Below are positions 52,361 to 64,000 of a stretch of DNA of 64,000 nucleotides, in pieces. How positions within the stretch are numbered: position 1 is the stretch's first letter; each line of letters starts with the position of its first letter. Made by a program: the position numbers and the translations under genes. Below the pieces are notes generated by a model that ran no database searches, was not told the origin of the DNA, and was given only the letters and a program-made list of their open reading frames with translations. This DNA is from Patiria pectinifera (Eukaryota > Echinodermata > Asteroidea > Valvatida > Asterinidae): NCBI GenBank assembly GCA_029964075.1, contig CM057148.1, forward strand, positions 23,615,916 through 23,679,915, in the 5' to 3' direction.

Positions 52361-55300
52361 CAAATGGCCTGCAATTCAATAATTTTCACCGCTTCTTAAT
52401 CGCACAAATACAACACAACACAACACTACCCACCTCAACTCTGTTACGATATTATACACGCACTAATTAAAATCCTGCATCTAAGAAAATGCTTACAAAG
52501 TCCTTTTGCCACCGAAGATTCGTTCATTTCAAAATGCTATGTATACAGGCGGATGTTGGCTTACAAGCAGAAACGCCTACATTGCGTTTCTGAACGAAAA
52601 CACTTACCGTTGTTCTCAACTTTCTTACGGCATGTCACGCGGAAACGCTTACACTGCGTTTCTGAACGAACACATTTCCAAATTTCCGTTTCGTAAAAGT
52701 TTCACACGCCGTTATTATATTTTCTCTGGCATTGGTGGTAAAATTACTAACATAATTATTAACAAAACAGCAACACAATTACATTTCGGGCAGTGTTTGC
52801 GACTTCAAAAATCGAACGCATTTTTGTTTCAAGAATATATTGCAATCGCGGAAGACTCGATTTTGATGAAAGAATTCTAATGATTCGTTTTGCCTTTTGT
52901 TTATACAATTATTGTTCATTACACCTTGTAAACAAAATACACCCCGTTCCCGCCCACAGTAATCTATCTCTCCTTTCCTTCATTGTAATTGCTCTCTTGA
53001 TTGAAAGAAATCCTTCTGAATATAAGGGGGAGACGCATCGGTACACTAACCACGTATTTCAGGTCCATGGGTTGGTGAGAAATCACATGCATGTAGTTCA
53101 ATCGTCCTTAAGGTTGCTTACTCGGCTATGCACTATCTACACGCTTGTTATGTCTTCCCTTCAGCTTTGGAAATCAGGCGTTTAATGTTTACTTGCAATG
53201 CATTCATGTATTCACGCGTGCAGGCGAACTCTAGAAAGGCCTACACCAGCCAATCGTTCAATCCTGTATGCAACCTTTCCAGTAAAACTATTCATTACAA
53301 AAGAGATCTAAATAATGCCGAAGAAAGACATGCATGTCTAAAATGGGTTCCAACAGCGCGTATGAGATTGGCAATTTCGTTCAACTGAAAATACTACCAC
53401 AGTACTAGATGGCACTGTTTAACAAATTTCTAAAATACAAATTTGTATTCGACATTTTCCTTTTTTTTTATACACTGAACAATTTTGAAGATGGCAAACT
53501 TTTACTAGTCTCAAATCACACAACAGCCAATATACCAGACATATAAGGTCCGACCAGCTCACTACGACATGCATTAAAAGTGTAGTACAAATAAATGAAT
53601 ATTACTAATGAAAATAGCCAAGCAGGTACACCAAACACCTTATAAATTTACCGTCCTCCACAATCACCATTCCGGTTCAATTTTCCCATCCGGACTCCTA
53701 ATGCAGACGCGCCGCTCAAAATTGACTGAGTCGGACTACTGATATTCGGCAAGATTTGGTTTCTTTCGATTTACAGTTTAGGGCGAGAGCGCGCGCTGAT
53801 AAACTTATCCAAGATATTTGACACGAGCGAGTGTTTAGTAATGCATGAATTACGTAAACATGCAGCCGAAACCTTCCCAGAAATCGAACCAAATTCGATT
53901 GCAGCGGCCATAAGCAGACGAGAAGAAAAATCGGCGCGAAAGCAGAAACGCCGATTTGTCTTTTTTTCTTTTTTTTTTTACTTTTCCAGCGACCGTCTGC
54001 TCCGTCGCTCGGGGCAACACCTGGTAACCACCGACAAAGAACTGCCAGGCGGGAATTATACAGGAGGGGGAGGAAAAAGTCTGGAGGCGTTTGATGAGGC
54101 CGAAACGCGACCGTGACTTTGACGGAGGAAATTTATAGCCGGCGAACAAAAACATGCGATCCTCTTCCCGCGCGCACTAAACAGTGCTCCAGCCAGCGCC
54201 AAGCGATAATTCCCACCTCCAGCAGAATTAAACCCACCCAACCTAGCGCTAATTCGATACATCCCACCCGGCTGACAGAAATGGTATCGACCATGGACTC
54301 ATTAATTATACGGTAGCCTTGACCCGGGCGAAGTGCATTCAGACCAGCTTGCAAGGGGGGGGGGTGAGAGAGGGTGAGTGAGAGAAAGAAGAGAGGGGGG
54401 AACCACTGAAGCAGACTGGCTCAGATCCCAGGCGGTAACTCTTCAGAAGACTCCCCAAGGAAACGAACATCGGGTAGGCCTACTAAAAGTGCCGAGTGTG
54501 GTGCCGGCCCTGCACAGAAAGGCAAAATAGGGAGACCGATGGAAGAAAAGCGCAACCTCTAACTACACTTTCGACACAGCAGGGAGCCTGGCGCACCGCG
54601 CCTGAAAATCCCATTCAACCGCGGCGCATAGACAGCAGCTTGCCCGCCTTAAAACAGTTCGCGGACACTGCCAGCAACGTTTTGCCCCTTCACAAAAGAT
54701 AACAGGCTGTGTGCAGCTTTTTTCTTCTTTTCCTTTTTTTTTCATCCAATGCAATTAAATCCACACCCGCGTAATTATTCCAATTTCTTGATACGAGGCG
54801 AAAGTGTGTATTTTTACAGCCTGTACTTCAAGATTTCATTACTTAATCAGCAGGTTTTTTTGGCCTGCACTTAGTGGGGGTGTGACCAGACAAAGAGTTC
54901 AGCTCCAGCGCAGTATGCTGAGGATTACAGAGAAAATACACTGATGGGGAAAGAATACATAGTTTTCAAAGTAAAGTGCCATCGAAGCCTTGTCTTCCAA
55001 AAGTATATGTGGAAATATGTTTTGAAGTACAGAACAGTTGTATGTGCATAATTTAAGACCACCACTGAGTTTGGAAGATGGTAAATTTACTTTTTTGTTA
55101 CGTACACAAGTTTTTGTAATTCGGCCTTGATGTCATTTTGCAGTTAGTTCTGGTAACAATCCAAGATAGTTGCTATCTATCAAAAGAAAACTAAATAAAG
55201 GTGTACACCAGGTGCACATGCGTTTTAGTTGCTTCAGTCCCGATTATTGTCCTACTTTCCTAGTTTCACTATGAAGTAGTCATTTGAACGACATCAATCT

Positions 55301-55530
55301 GGCGCCCCCATCGCCGGTCAACAGTCATTGAATGGATTCATTTGATGTTGCGCGAGTAAAGGATTCGTGCAGTAACCATGAGGGCGCTATGCCTCAATTT
55401 CATTGCACGGGCATGTGCGTCAAGGTCAAGTCTCTTTTGCATACGCGAGCAAATCGTCCACAACCACACAACTGCAGCCCATTTCACGAGACTCTACGCA
55501 GTGGCGTTACTTCACTTATGCCGTATTTTA

Positions 55531-55697
55531 TTACGTAAGTTGCGCAACATATTACATTGCGCAACATTTCAATCACGAAACATTACCTGAAAGTCTTACA
55601 GTGCGTAAGTCATCATCTTGCGCAACAAATTACGGTGTAACTTGCGCAACAAATCACGGTGTAACTTACGCAACAAATTACTGTGCAACTTACGCTA
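55531..55697. repeat. 24-bp tandem repeat and cluster of TTGCGCAA motifs
   Basis: TTACGTAA at 55531; TTGCGCAA at 55540, 55557, 55618 and 55642; TTACGCAA at 55666; TTACGCT at 55690. The last four start exactly 24 bp apart, so this part is a tandem repeat; the earlier motifs are not on that period. Confidence 0.65.
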
Positions 55698-56126
55698 TCA
55701 GATTAGATGGCGTAAGTTATACCACAGCGTCTGATGATTGACTATTTTTGTTGTTGTTACTAATCGTAATCGTCGTGGAGCCTGTTATTGCTCAAAATAT
55801 CAAGGTTGATACAGAACAAAAACTCAACTTTGTTTTTGAAGTAAATGAATTGCTATTTTACCCGTGACAGAACTTTTCAATTTGTCGCACGATTCCGAAG
55901 AAAGTTGGATACAACTATTTTCAAAATGGCGGGCGGAGCTGATTCAACGACTGTTTTGTGACCGAAATAAACTCATACACAATCTTCCGTCGTATTTGTC
56001 CTTCTCCAAGTTGTTTAACTCAATTAAAACGTTACGCATGTAGCTACGCGGGAATTTCCATCTAGTGTTGTTTCATAAAATGATAACAAGAACGTAACGT
56101 GTTGAATGTTGTAAACATGCTCGTGG

Positions 56127-56260
56127 TACACTGCAAAAACTGCAGTGTTAATTTAACACCATTCGGTATATATATAGGACAACACCAGTAAACTTTAACA
56201 CCAGATGGTCCTATAAAGATACCAATGGTGTAAATTTAACACTGCAGATTTTGCAGTGTA
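56127..56260. mobile_element. Short MITE with TACACTGCAAAAA ends
   Basis: A 134-bp element with inverted ends of about 37 bp (TACACTGCAAAAACTGCAG on the left). It sits inside a second, perfect 14-bp inverted repeat, AATGTTGTAAACAT at 56105-56118 and its complement at 56269-56282. Confidence 0.7.
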
Positions 56261-56675
56261 CTAAGAGGATGTTTACAACATTAAAAAGAGGCCATTCGTA
56301 CAAAGTATGTTACATGAATTCTCTAATAGTTGTCATGGCGTGAAACTTTGTTGGAATGTTTTTAGTTTGACTTGGTGAAAGCAACTTTTGAATGAAGCCT
56401 TGGTATCCACAACCCTAAGAACCCGTTTTTTTTTGTGAAACCGTGGCGAGTAAGAAAGCCCAAGGCAAGGTCGCCGCCACGGCCGTTTCGATTAAGCGCG
56501 CACTTTGTCCTTATTGTCCAGAATGTAATTCGCCTAAAGGCCACGTTTCTTCGCTCCTTTCAATAAAAAATGTTGTCCTTTTAGCAGTTTAAAAGGGTGA
56601 TAAACCCTACACAGTCTAGTACGGCAGATAGAATTTGGAATTTGGCAAACAGTCAGAGCATGGCTCCATGGTCAA

Positions 56676-56862
56676 AGTATGTCCTAAGAGAGATAGTTGG
56701 CTATAGCATGGAGCTATAAAACACAGCTCCATAGCTATAGGAACATCGCAGATGTGGAGCCATTTTGCAAATGGCCGCAATTGCTTGTTGTTCTACATAC
56801 TATTTTTTCACACAGGCAAATATGCGATGGCCCTTTAGGCAAAATCTTTCTTAGGACATACT
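56676..56862. repeat. Inverted-repeat element
   Basis: AGTATGTCCTAAGA at 56676-56689 is perfectly mirrored at 56849-56862, and similarity continues outward (TGGTCA against TGACCA). Inside, GCATGGAGCTATA is mirrored by CAGCTCCATAGC. Probably a short non-coding transposon remnant. Confidence 0.5.
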
Positions 56863-57484
56863 CCGAGTCTGACCATAGAGAAAGGACTGCTCTGACGGTG
56901 TGCCAAATTCCATGCTTGTGTCATTAAAGGCACAATTCCCCCAAATATTTCCCCTATCTGCACCACTAGTCATGCAAGAACACTGACTGTAATAGATCCC
57001 GCAGCAACTGTCACTATTGTCTTATAACGTGATCACTCACCACGTAACGCAACAGCGCCCTTTCGTGCAACACTAGGCGTGATAACGTGACCACACGGTT
57101 AATATTGTCATTTATACAAGCACAACAACCGGCGGTCGTTTGGCGGTCGCGCGCGCCGGGGCAAACCCCAAATTACCGGGGCGGTTCCGTTGGCAGCGCC
57201 CGTGTCAACCGGCTCGTTTATCAATGTCACACATTCAACGCCGATGGGTTCTGGTGCAGGACGGGAGGGCGCTATTTCCAGTAGCCAGGATGTAATATTT
57301 GGATCTGAATGCGCTATACTGGTTTAGTATTTGTTTTTCATTTTGTTATGCAAATCGCGCGTCACAAGGCACAAAGGCCACTCAAGCTGAGGGCCACATG
57401 AGGAAGAGACAGAAAAAGGGGTAACAGAAAAGCAAGACATGTATTTTGTAAGTTCAATGTGAAAGAGGAATGTTCACTTTGCGC

Positions 57485-58022
57485 TTAAATTAGCCAACAT
57501 TTGCAAACATCAAAAAGCACAACTACCAAATTATTATGAAATACCTTACTTGACTGTACGTGAATAATAGTCTCAAACATCCAGTGAAATCATGGCACCT
57601 GGTGTGCTGTCATCTTGAAGAAAAGATTATTTTTTTTGGTATCAATTCCCCACGATGGTCAGCCGGCCATCGTTGGAAGTTTTTTTCTTCAAGTACTGCC
57701 CCCAATTTACCAAATTCAGTTAATCCACATTTTGTTGGCATCAGTTACACATCCGTGAACGGGTGGAAGCCAGCTATAGTCTGGTTTCCTATCCTGACAA
57801 TTCCCCAACATATATCAATTGTTCTTTAATGTTTGAAGTAGGGTCAGGGAACCAGACTACAATAGGACAACATTTTCTCCTTGATTTGTTAAGCATAATT
57901 TTAATGTACACAAAACTTTACAACAGGTCAGTGTAACAATATTTAATATTAAAAATATTTACCCCCAAATCCATTCATTTTTGAAAATAACAGCAAAAGC
58001 TAAAGTTGCATATTCTCTTTAA
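57485..58022 (+). mobile_element. TTAA-type MITE, diverged copy
   Basis: TTAA at both edges and the same order of parts as 4190-4713. The left terminal repeat has decayed but the internal inverted pair is well kept: TAGTCTGGTTTCC near 57777 and GGAACCAGACTA near 57850. It looks older than the copies at 4190 and 15471. Confidence 0.65.
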
Positions 58023-58813
58023 ACTGTGATAGGTTGTAGGCACCTGGAAACAGGACGATGGTAGGGCATTCCACAGTAAGGCTGTGTGAGGGAAGACACT
58101 TGAAGAATACATCTTGGATGTGGCTTTGGGGACGACAGTAGGCCCTATGCATAGATGGGATTGGACGGGGGAGCGAGTAGTTCGCCCAACGGTAATATTG
58201 TGATAAACAACCAGTGAAAGACCGTTGGCGGATCAGGACATTCCATAATAGTATCGATAAAAGAGGCACAGTGAGGCTATATAGAACGATGGGAAGGGTT
58301 CCAAAACAGGCTGCAGTCTCGTGACTCACCAATCTAACAACACGTCGCTGTATCGTTGATGAGAAATATTGGTTATGAAGGAAGTTATCTTGGACGAAGC
58401 GAGAGGTGCGCTGGACCTGTAAGGGCCAACCTACTGCAGTCCTCTCATGACTGAGTCAATAACTGACTGACAGACTGACTCCCCGACTGACCGACTGACC
58501 GAGTCACAGATACTTTCACATCCAGCTCGACTATTAACGAATGGACAAAACGAGGGAAACCTGGAAAGCTGGTCCCGAGTTCACAAACTTCTATTCAAGT
58601 AGGGCTCCTAATTCAGAATCCGGACATGCACTGTAAGTCTTTTCACGCATGGCAATACACAATGTGCCGGATTTATAGCCCAATATATAGCCGGATTTAT
58701 AGCCCATTGGCGTAATGGGGTTATCCTATACGATAGCACTGCCCGGCTCACAAGAGACGGTTTTGAGTGAGTGAGTCAGTCAGTGAGTCGGTACAAAGAG
58801 GACTAAAAGCTTG

Positions 58814-59290
58814 TCGGGGGCTGTGGTCAATTACGGTGTTCGACTCGTGTGCCGTAGGTTCGAACCCTGACGAAGAACATCATGATGCTTGTGATCTTGG
58901 GCAAAGCACTTATCAGTGTTGTAGTACTCGTACTCGGTACTCGAGTACTACTCGAGTACTTTTTTGGAGTACTCGTACTCGTACTCGAATGTCAAAGCAC
59001 TCGTACTCGAAATGACGGTACTCGTACTCGGGCAGCAAAGTACTCGTACTCGAATAGCAGTACTCGAGGGAAATGATACAGCTTGACTTTATACACCATG
59101 GCCTTATTTTATCGTGCCACTTATATACGATTGCCTCTCTCCACCCAGGAAGATACCTTCCACAGGTAGAGATAATCTCGAGCTGCTGCAGAAAAAGTGG
59201 TCTCATTCCTGATGAACAGGGATAATAATTGTGATGCGCATTTGATAATATTCATATAGAATTTGCGCAATATAAATGTATATAAATCAG
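58814..59290 (+). mobile_element. tRNA-derived SINE split by an insertion
   Basis: B box GGTTCGAACCC at 58857-58867. The body shares the GGGCAAAGCACTT and CTCTCTCCACCCAGGA motifs with the 27031 SINE, but these are separated by a 204-bp insertion (58914-59117). The right boundary is approximate. Confidence 0.6.
58914..59117. mobile_element. TACTCG-rich insertion inside the SINE, hAT-like start
   Basis: Flanked by the direct repeat CACTTAT (58907-58913 and 59118-59124). The left end is CAGTGTTGTAGTACTCG, which resembles hAT-type termini; the right end does not mirror it well. Most of the insertion is a degenerate hexamer repeat of the TACTCG type in both orientations. Confidence 0.55.
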
Positions 59291-60159
59291 GCTGGCCCAC
59301 GTGGACCTGCGAAAATAGAGTGTGGGAACAGTGACGTCTGAACTTCAAAACGAACTACTCGGTGTAAGGGGGGCTAATTTAAACCAAGCGCCCCAGGCAA
59401 TTAGTCGAGTTTTATTTGGTGTCTCGACAAAAACACCGTCAAGCTGAAAAAGTGTCCCGCCCTGACCTTGAAATTATGGCGAAATATCAACACATGAATT
59501 CCACCTCACACCAAAACACAAATATAATCAGACACGGTCAGTTATCTCCGCATGTGATTCCACGTTACGCCCACCGCACGCAACATTATTGAAAACCCCG
59601 CAAGCGACGGCACATGAATGAAATCGTTAGACCGTGCTTTTGGGAAATAAACCCCAACAAAATATGAAAACGGTAGGTACAAAATGAATAGAAAAGAGGA
59701 GAACACGGTAAAAACTTTTTTTCTGGGTTTGCACCTTGCCAAGGTCAAAGCAATTTAATTTTCACGGCTGCCTAGGCAAGCAGAAAAGCTATATTTGCTT
59801 TGAATCGACCTATTGTAGTTCAGTGGCACCGAAACGCGATCTGCGGAAAATACGAATCCATATTCTTGCATTAACAACCAAATTTCGCATAATTGTGTAC
59901 ACATCGTTCTACTGTATGATCGTGTAATAGATTTCCAAATTGAACCTCCAGGATCAATTAGAGTTGTCACAAAATGGACACTGGTGTAAGATTGGGAAAT
60001 TATTCGAGGTATATAGTAAGACGCTTAACTGAACGTATCGAGCATTCCATTAGGAAAATTTGAATTTGCAATTCTTGTGATGCGGAGCGATTTCATTAAA
60101 CTTTTTTTCCAGAATTTATGATTTCTTATAATATGTATACTTGATTTTGTTGTCTCTCT

Positions 60160-60418
60160 AGGGCAGTTGTGAGGTGGGCGTAGCGATACTTTCCTCGCCT
60201 GCCACCGATATTCGATTCCTGCCTGGGCCAATAAGTGGATCGGGTTTTCAGTCCCTGCCTGATTCCGTGGATTTTCCTCAGAATTTTCTTCTGGGGTTTT
60301 CCTCCCACGTCCACATCCACAACTGTAATTTCTTCACATTCTTCTTACTGGACCCCATAGGAGACCAGTGGATTCCACTGAATGGGCTACCCAGTTAAGA
60401 TAAGAAATAAATACATAC
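60160..60418 (+). mobile_element. Probable SINE, second type
   Basis: A tRNA-like head with a B-box-like ATTCGATTCCTG near 60210, a body with GGATTTTCCTCAGAATTTTC and GGTTTTCCTCCCACGTCC, and an A-rich tail with AAATAAATACATAC. The boundaries are estimated. Confidence 0.5.
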
Positions 60419-63400
60419 GTGTGTATAATGCATTACATAACCTTGACTTTAATAGGACGAAAAAAATATTGCGGGTCTACAAATACAACTATCAGTATCG
60501 CTTGACTGTTGTTTCCAAACCAAAAACAATTGGCAAATCCTACCCTTGTAATATAAAGGTAGAATGTCTATATATTTAAGTTAGATAGGCATACAACGTG
60601 AACCATACAGAATAATGGGGAAATACTTGATCGACCAAACGGCTCCTTTTTCAATGTCAACATTTGAGGCATGTTGCGAATACGCGTTCGTGTAATACGG
60701 ATATTAGAACTGGAACGCCTACGGGTTAGGTATGGGGCTCAGAAAAATACTTCCATGTTACAGCACCATTTTCTGGGGTAATTTCATCTGGCATAATAAA
60801 GGCAATGTACATTTCATATCAAAACGCTATGATGCATGGATGAGGGTTTGGCGTAATAACCACACAAAATGGCGACATCATAGTTTTTGCGAGCCGCTTA
60901 CATTTACCGTGTGCCCGCACAATTTCTAATGATCCCTACTAATAACATTTTTCCCCATGCGCAAAGTACGAGTCTAAACACTTCCGTACACACACACTGG
61001 GCATGCCGAATGCACACACGCAACCCATGTTGAATATAGTTCAAGGGGAAACACATTTTGCTAACAGCAGTCTTCCGGCTAAAAAGATGGGTCTACTTAT
61101 TCCGCTAAGCATTTTTTACACCGTCCTCAAGGTTAACCTAGTCACGTGTTCACGGGTGTCATGTTCTTGCCAGCCGAGCAGAGAGAAGACTGGGAAAAGC
61201 TTCGAATCATTAATGATCAACATTGAACATGACCATACCAAGCCTTCTTTAGGATCAAAATGCATGCTCGAATGTACTTGTATATCAGCGTTGGATGCAA
61301 TAGCATTATTAATGTTAAGTAAGATTTGAGGCTTTGCATGGTGAAGATACTAAATAATGAAAGGTTTGCGGAAACACCATGTGCGAATAATTTCTCAACT
61401 AAGAGAATGGTTCTGAAAAGAACCAGAGGTATAAATTATTAATGTTGGTATAGATGGTTGTTCATTCATTGTGTTGAGGAATATCAGGTGAAATCGTTTA
61501 ATTTAGACAAGTTTTCCTCATTCACTTCAATTAGGAGATAATTGATAAAAACGCAAACATGACAGATATTTGTGTTAAAAGTTAGCTAGCGAATTTCAGG
61601 AACAAGAAAGATCAGTGTTTCAGCTGTTATTTTTTATAAGACATTTTGAACGGCAGGGAATTTTACTTTTATAATTATATGAACGCAAAGTAGGATTATT
61701 TTTTTAAGGAATAAAAGAAAATATCGACCCGTTTAATGACAAATTGGGACGACCCAAGCTATAGATTTAGAGAGGAGCGTATATGAAGAAGCTAACTTTT
61801 CATTTTAAATAAACGGACATTAGTATTATTTTCTGCAATAAGAATAGAAGGAAAAAATGGCAAATTAAACCAACCAAACAAGGACAAATTTAGATGTTTT
61901 TGAGTGGAAAACAATTCTTTTGACGCACACTACAAAGGAAATAACATTTGGGTGTTTTTTTATATCATCGACACGATTATTATTAAATTTTTTTGCGCGG
62001 CAGAGTATATCAACTAAACTGATAATTCACACATTATACTGTCGTTGTTCGTGGTTGTTTTGTGGAAATAATTCACACCAATTTCTAAGTAAAAAAAATC
62101 ATCCAATTTATTATGCAGCCACGTTGCTGCACATTTAACGTGCAAAATTTCAACGCAATTTTTCTTAAAACAGTCTCGCCAATGCAATAAAAAAAAGCAC
62201 GCATTTCCCCATTCCTCCCCACGACTCGTGAAGAAAATGTCCCGTAATTCTATAGAATAAATTAGATTGCTCCAGCCCGGGGGAATAGGCAAGGCAGACC
62301 GGTGTGGCAGCCTGCACTATCCCCGGCAAAGCCCCGTGAATGACGGGGGACGCCCAGCGCGCTCGGCCCGCTGTCTATCCCCGGGAATCTCACGCTTAAC
62401 TTCAGGCGCTCGGCGAATATAATTTCCCGTTACAGATTAGGTTTTCTCGTTGATTGAAGGTGCTAATAGGGGATATGTGATATAGATCCGCTCACGTCTG
62501 TGTAGAAAAGCCACAAGAAAGACACAGGAAGGAGAAGCGAACAAGGGATGGGTAAGATGAAGAAGAGGAAAATAAAGATGAAGAAGAGGGGGGAAAAAAG
62601 ATGTAGAGAAGGCAGAACAAGAGGAGTGGAGGGTAGATTGAGGCAGGGTGGCTTTTTTTTTGGCGGGATGAGGATGGAGATGGGAAGGGGAGTTCGATAT
62701 TCTTGTCACCTGTCGAGGGAAGATCGGTGATTTAGCGCGGGCAGTTCGATCGGTCGAGGTGGTAGAGCGGCTTGCAATATTTCCGACTGAGTGAGCCCAC
62801 GGGGACGGAGCTACCGTGGGGGACAGATGAAGGGCAGACGGGGTAGCTTATTAGAGTAGGATTGGTGTGAGGCATGTGAGGGAACGTATTCAGATGGGTA
62901 TATGTTCAGTGTCCAGTTGTCAGGGATTTGCTGTTTACAGGGGATGACAACAGCATTTATGCATATCTGTCTGGAGAAAATGTGAGCCTTCTGGCCATGG
63001 TCCCTGAAATTACTGGGATTTACACGACTATAACTTTGGACAAATTTTAAGATATAGCACCAAATCAAATTGCAAAGCTAAACAACGATATGATACATTA
63101 GCAATGTCAGAATTAAAAATGACTCGGATAATAAACAGAGAACTCGCACATAATCTAAACGACGAAAACAAGGGCCATTCTGTGGAATGTTCAAATCGCT
63201 CTCTATGTGAAATGTATTATTCTTTCAAAAACCATATTGTGGCTTTGTCAAGCTAATCTCACACAAGTTCCGATTCGCCTACAGCAGCATAAGGCACATC
63301 CAATTCAATGCCAGTATACACAAGTCTCTACCAAGGGACATGTGAAACTATGTGGGAATACTCCCGATTTGAAATGTCAAATTTCTCAAGTGATATGTGG

Positions 63401-63586
63401 TTTCTGAGGTACGTTACGGTATAGGTTCATAAGACCTACACTGACTATTCATTTCCAAATGTTTCAATTCCCTAATGAAGGTTGTTAAAAGCCCAAGGAT
63501 ATCGATTTCCCCAAAGTCACGACCCTTTCAAGTGAAGTCTATGATAATTTTAAACACAGAGGTTGTTTAGAATGTTTTTTTTTGTA

Positions 63587-63617
63587 GTACAAAAGGTCAT
63601 CATATGACCTTTTGTAC
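63587..63617. repeat. 31-bp palindrome
   Basis: Arms of 14 bp (GTACAAAAGGTCAT and its exact complement) around CAT. The arms contain AGGTCA and TGACCT, facing nuclear-receptor half-sites 5 bp apart. Confidence 0.6.
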
Positions 63618-64000
63618 CAGAGAGTCTATATGCGGTAAGCCGAAGAATTTCCTCGCAGTAGCAAAACTGTGAGAGTTATAGGGTCATTGTAAAGAAATGC
63701 CTGTGTCAAAACGAACTTGTAAACGGCTTCAAACTCCTTTATTTGGGTTCAGTTGGGTAGACACGCCTCATTTCTCTTCGAAGAAGCAACATTGTGGTTG
63801 TTCATAAACGTCTTAAAGTCAGAATAATGGTCTAAGAAAATGGTCTAAGATGCTAAAACAAGAAATCTAAGTTTATCTTTAAATCTTACAGTCATGAATA
63901 GGTCAAGTGTTTGCTTTGTATATCTGCCGGCAAATATGGGAAATATGGAGTCGAGTAAAGATGTATTATGTTAAGTCACTATCGTGACGTCATGCTTACG

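Larger units (their letters stand above)
51856..64000. other. Upstream flank of Pax6, no gene recognised
   Basis: No protein family was recognised in any ORF here on either strand. Contents: MITE-like elements at 52017-52360, 56127-56260 and 57485-58022, a 24-bp tandem repeat with bZIP-like motifs (55531-55697), an inverted-repeat element (56676-56862), a SINE split by an insertion (58814-59290), a second SINE type (60160-60418) and a 31-bp palindrome (63587-63617). GC-rich patches at 53.9-54.7 kb and 62.28-62.42 kb could be regulatory. From 60.5 to 62.2 kb the DNA is AT-rich with nothing identifiable. Non-coding upstream Pax6 exons could also lie here unseen. Confidence 0.7.

Noticed and set aside
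58025-58430. Region after the 57485 MITE with a 110-codon minus-strand ORF, considered as a LINE tail
   Set aside because: No reverse transcriptase or endonuclease motif could be recognised, so no family is claimed.
62750-62800. A-box-like TGGTAGAGCGG suggesting a tRNA gene
   Set aside because: No B box or cloverleaf follows.
1-64000. CRISPR arrays, bacterial operons, rRNA genes, LTR elements
   Set aside because: None seen. Repeats are MITE, SINE or short tandem type, and gene structure is spliced and eukaryotic.

Overview
The window holds the 5' half of one animal gene, a Pax6 orthologue, on the minus strand, with its introns and upstream flank. No second protein-coding gene can be supported. 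Four coding exons were placed by conserved protein sequence, and their GT/AG sites and codon phases fit each other exactly: 51124-51016 (start codon), 40614-40268 (most of the paired domain), 27570-27369 (end of the paired domain plus linker) and 9637-9518 (linker plus the first 18 residues of the homeodomain). They join into 259 residues ending one base into the next codon. The rest of the homeodomain and the C-terminal region were not seen on the minus strand between 9517 and 1 and should lie beyond the left edge.

The organism looks like a marine invertebrate deuterostome, most likely an echinoderm. The evidence is the paired-domain and linker residues, introns of 10.4, 12.7, 17.7 and more than 9.5 kb, AT-rich sequence, and many short inverted-repeat elements and tRNA-derived SINEs. 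The species cannot be named from the sequence alone.

Layout from left to right: 1-9517 is the start of the homeobox intron, with a TTAA-type MITE, a telomere-repeat hairpin and a diverged direct repeat. The homeobox exon is at 9518-9637. Just upstream of it, 9.66-10.22 kb carries TATA-like boxes and well-placed ATGs that could drive a paired-less isoform. Then come a 17.7-kb intron, the 202-bp exon at 27.4 kb, a 12.7-kb intron, the 347-bp paired exon at 40.3 kb, and a 10.4-kb intron. The start-codon exon is at 51.0 kb and a candidate promoter and first exon at 51.7-51.86 kb. From 51.86 to 64 kb is upstream flank with MITEs, an interrupted SINE and short tandem repeats.

The points most worth a second look are the possible internal promoter for a paired-less Pax6, the paired box lying in one exon (no exon 5a intron), the candidate first exon that would lengthen the N-terminus in frame, three octamer motifs spaced 11 bp apart at the paired-exon acceptor, and a perfect 19-bp hairpin in the first large intron. 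The regulatory readings are inferences from motifs; exon positions and repeat structures are read directly.
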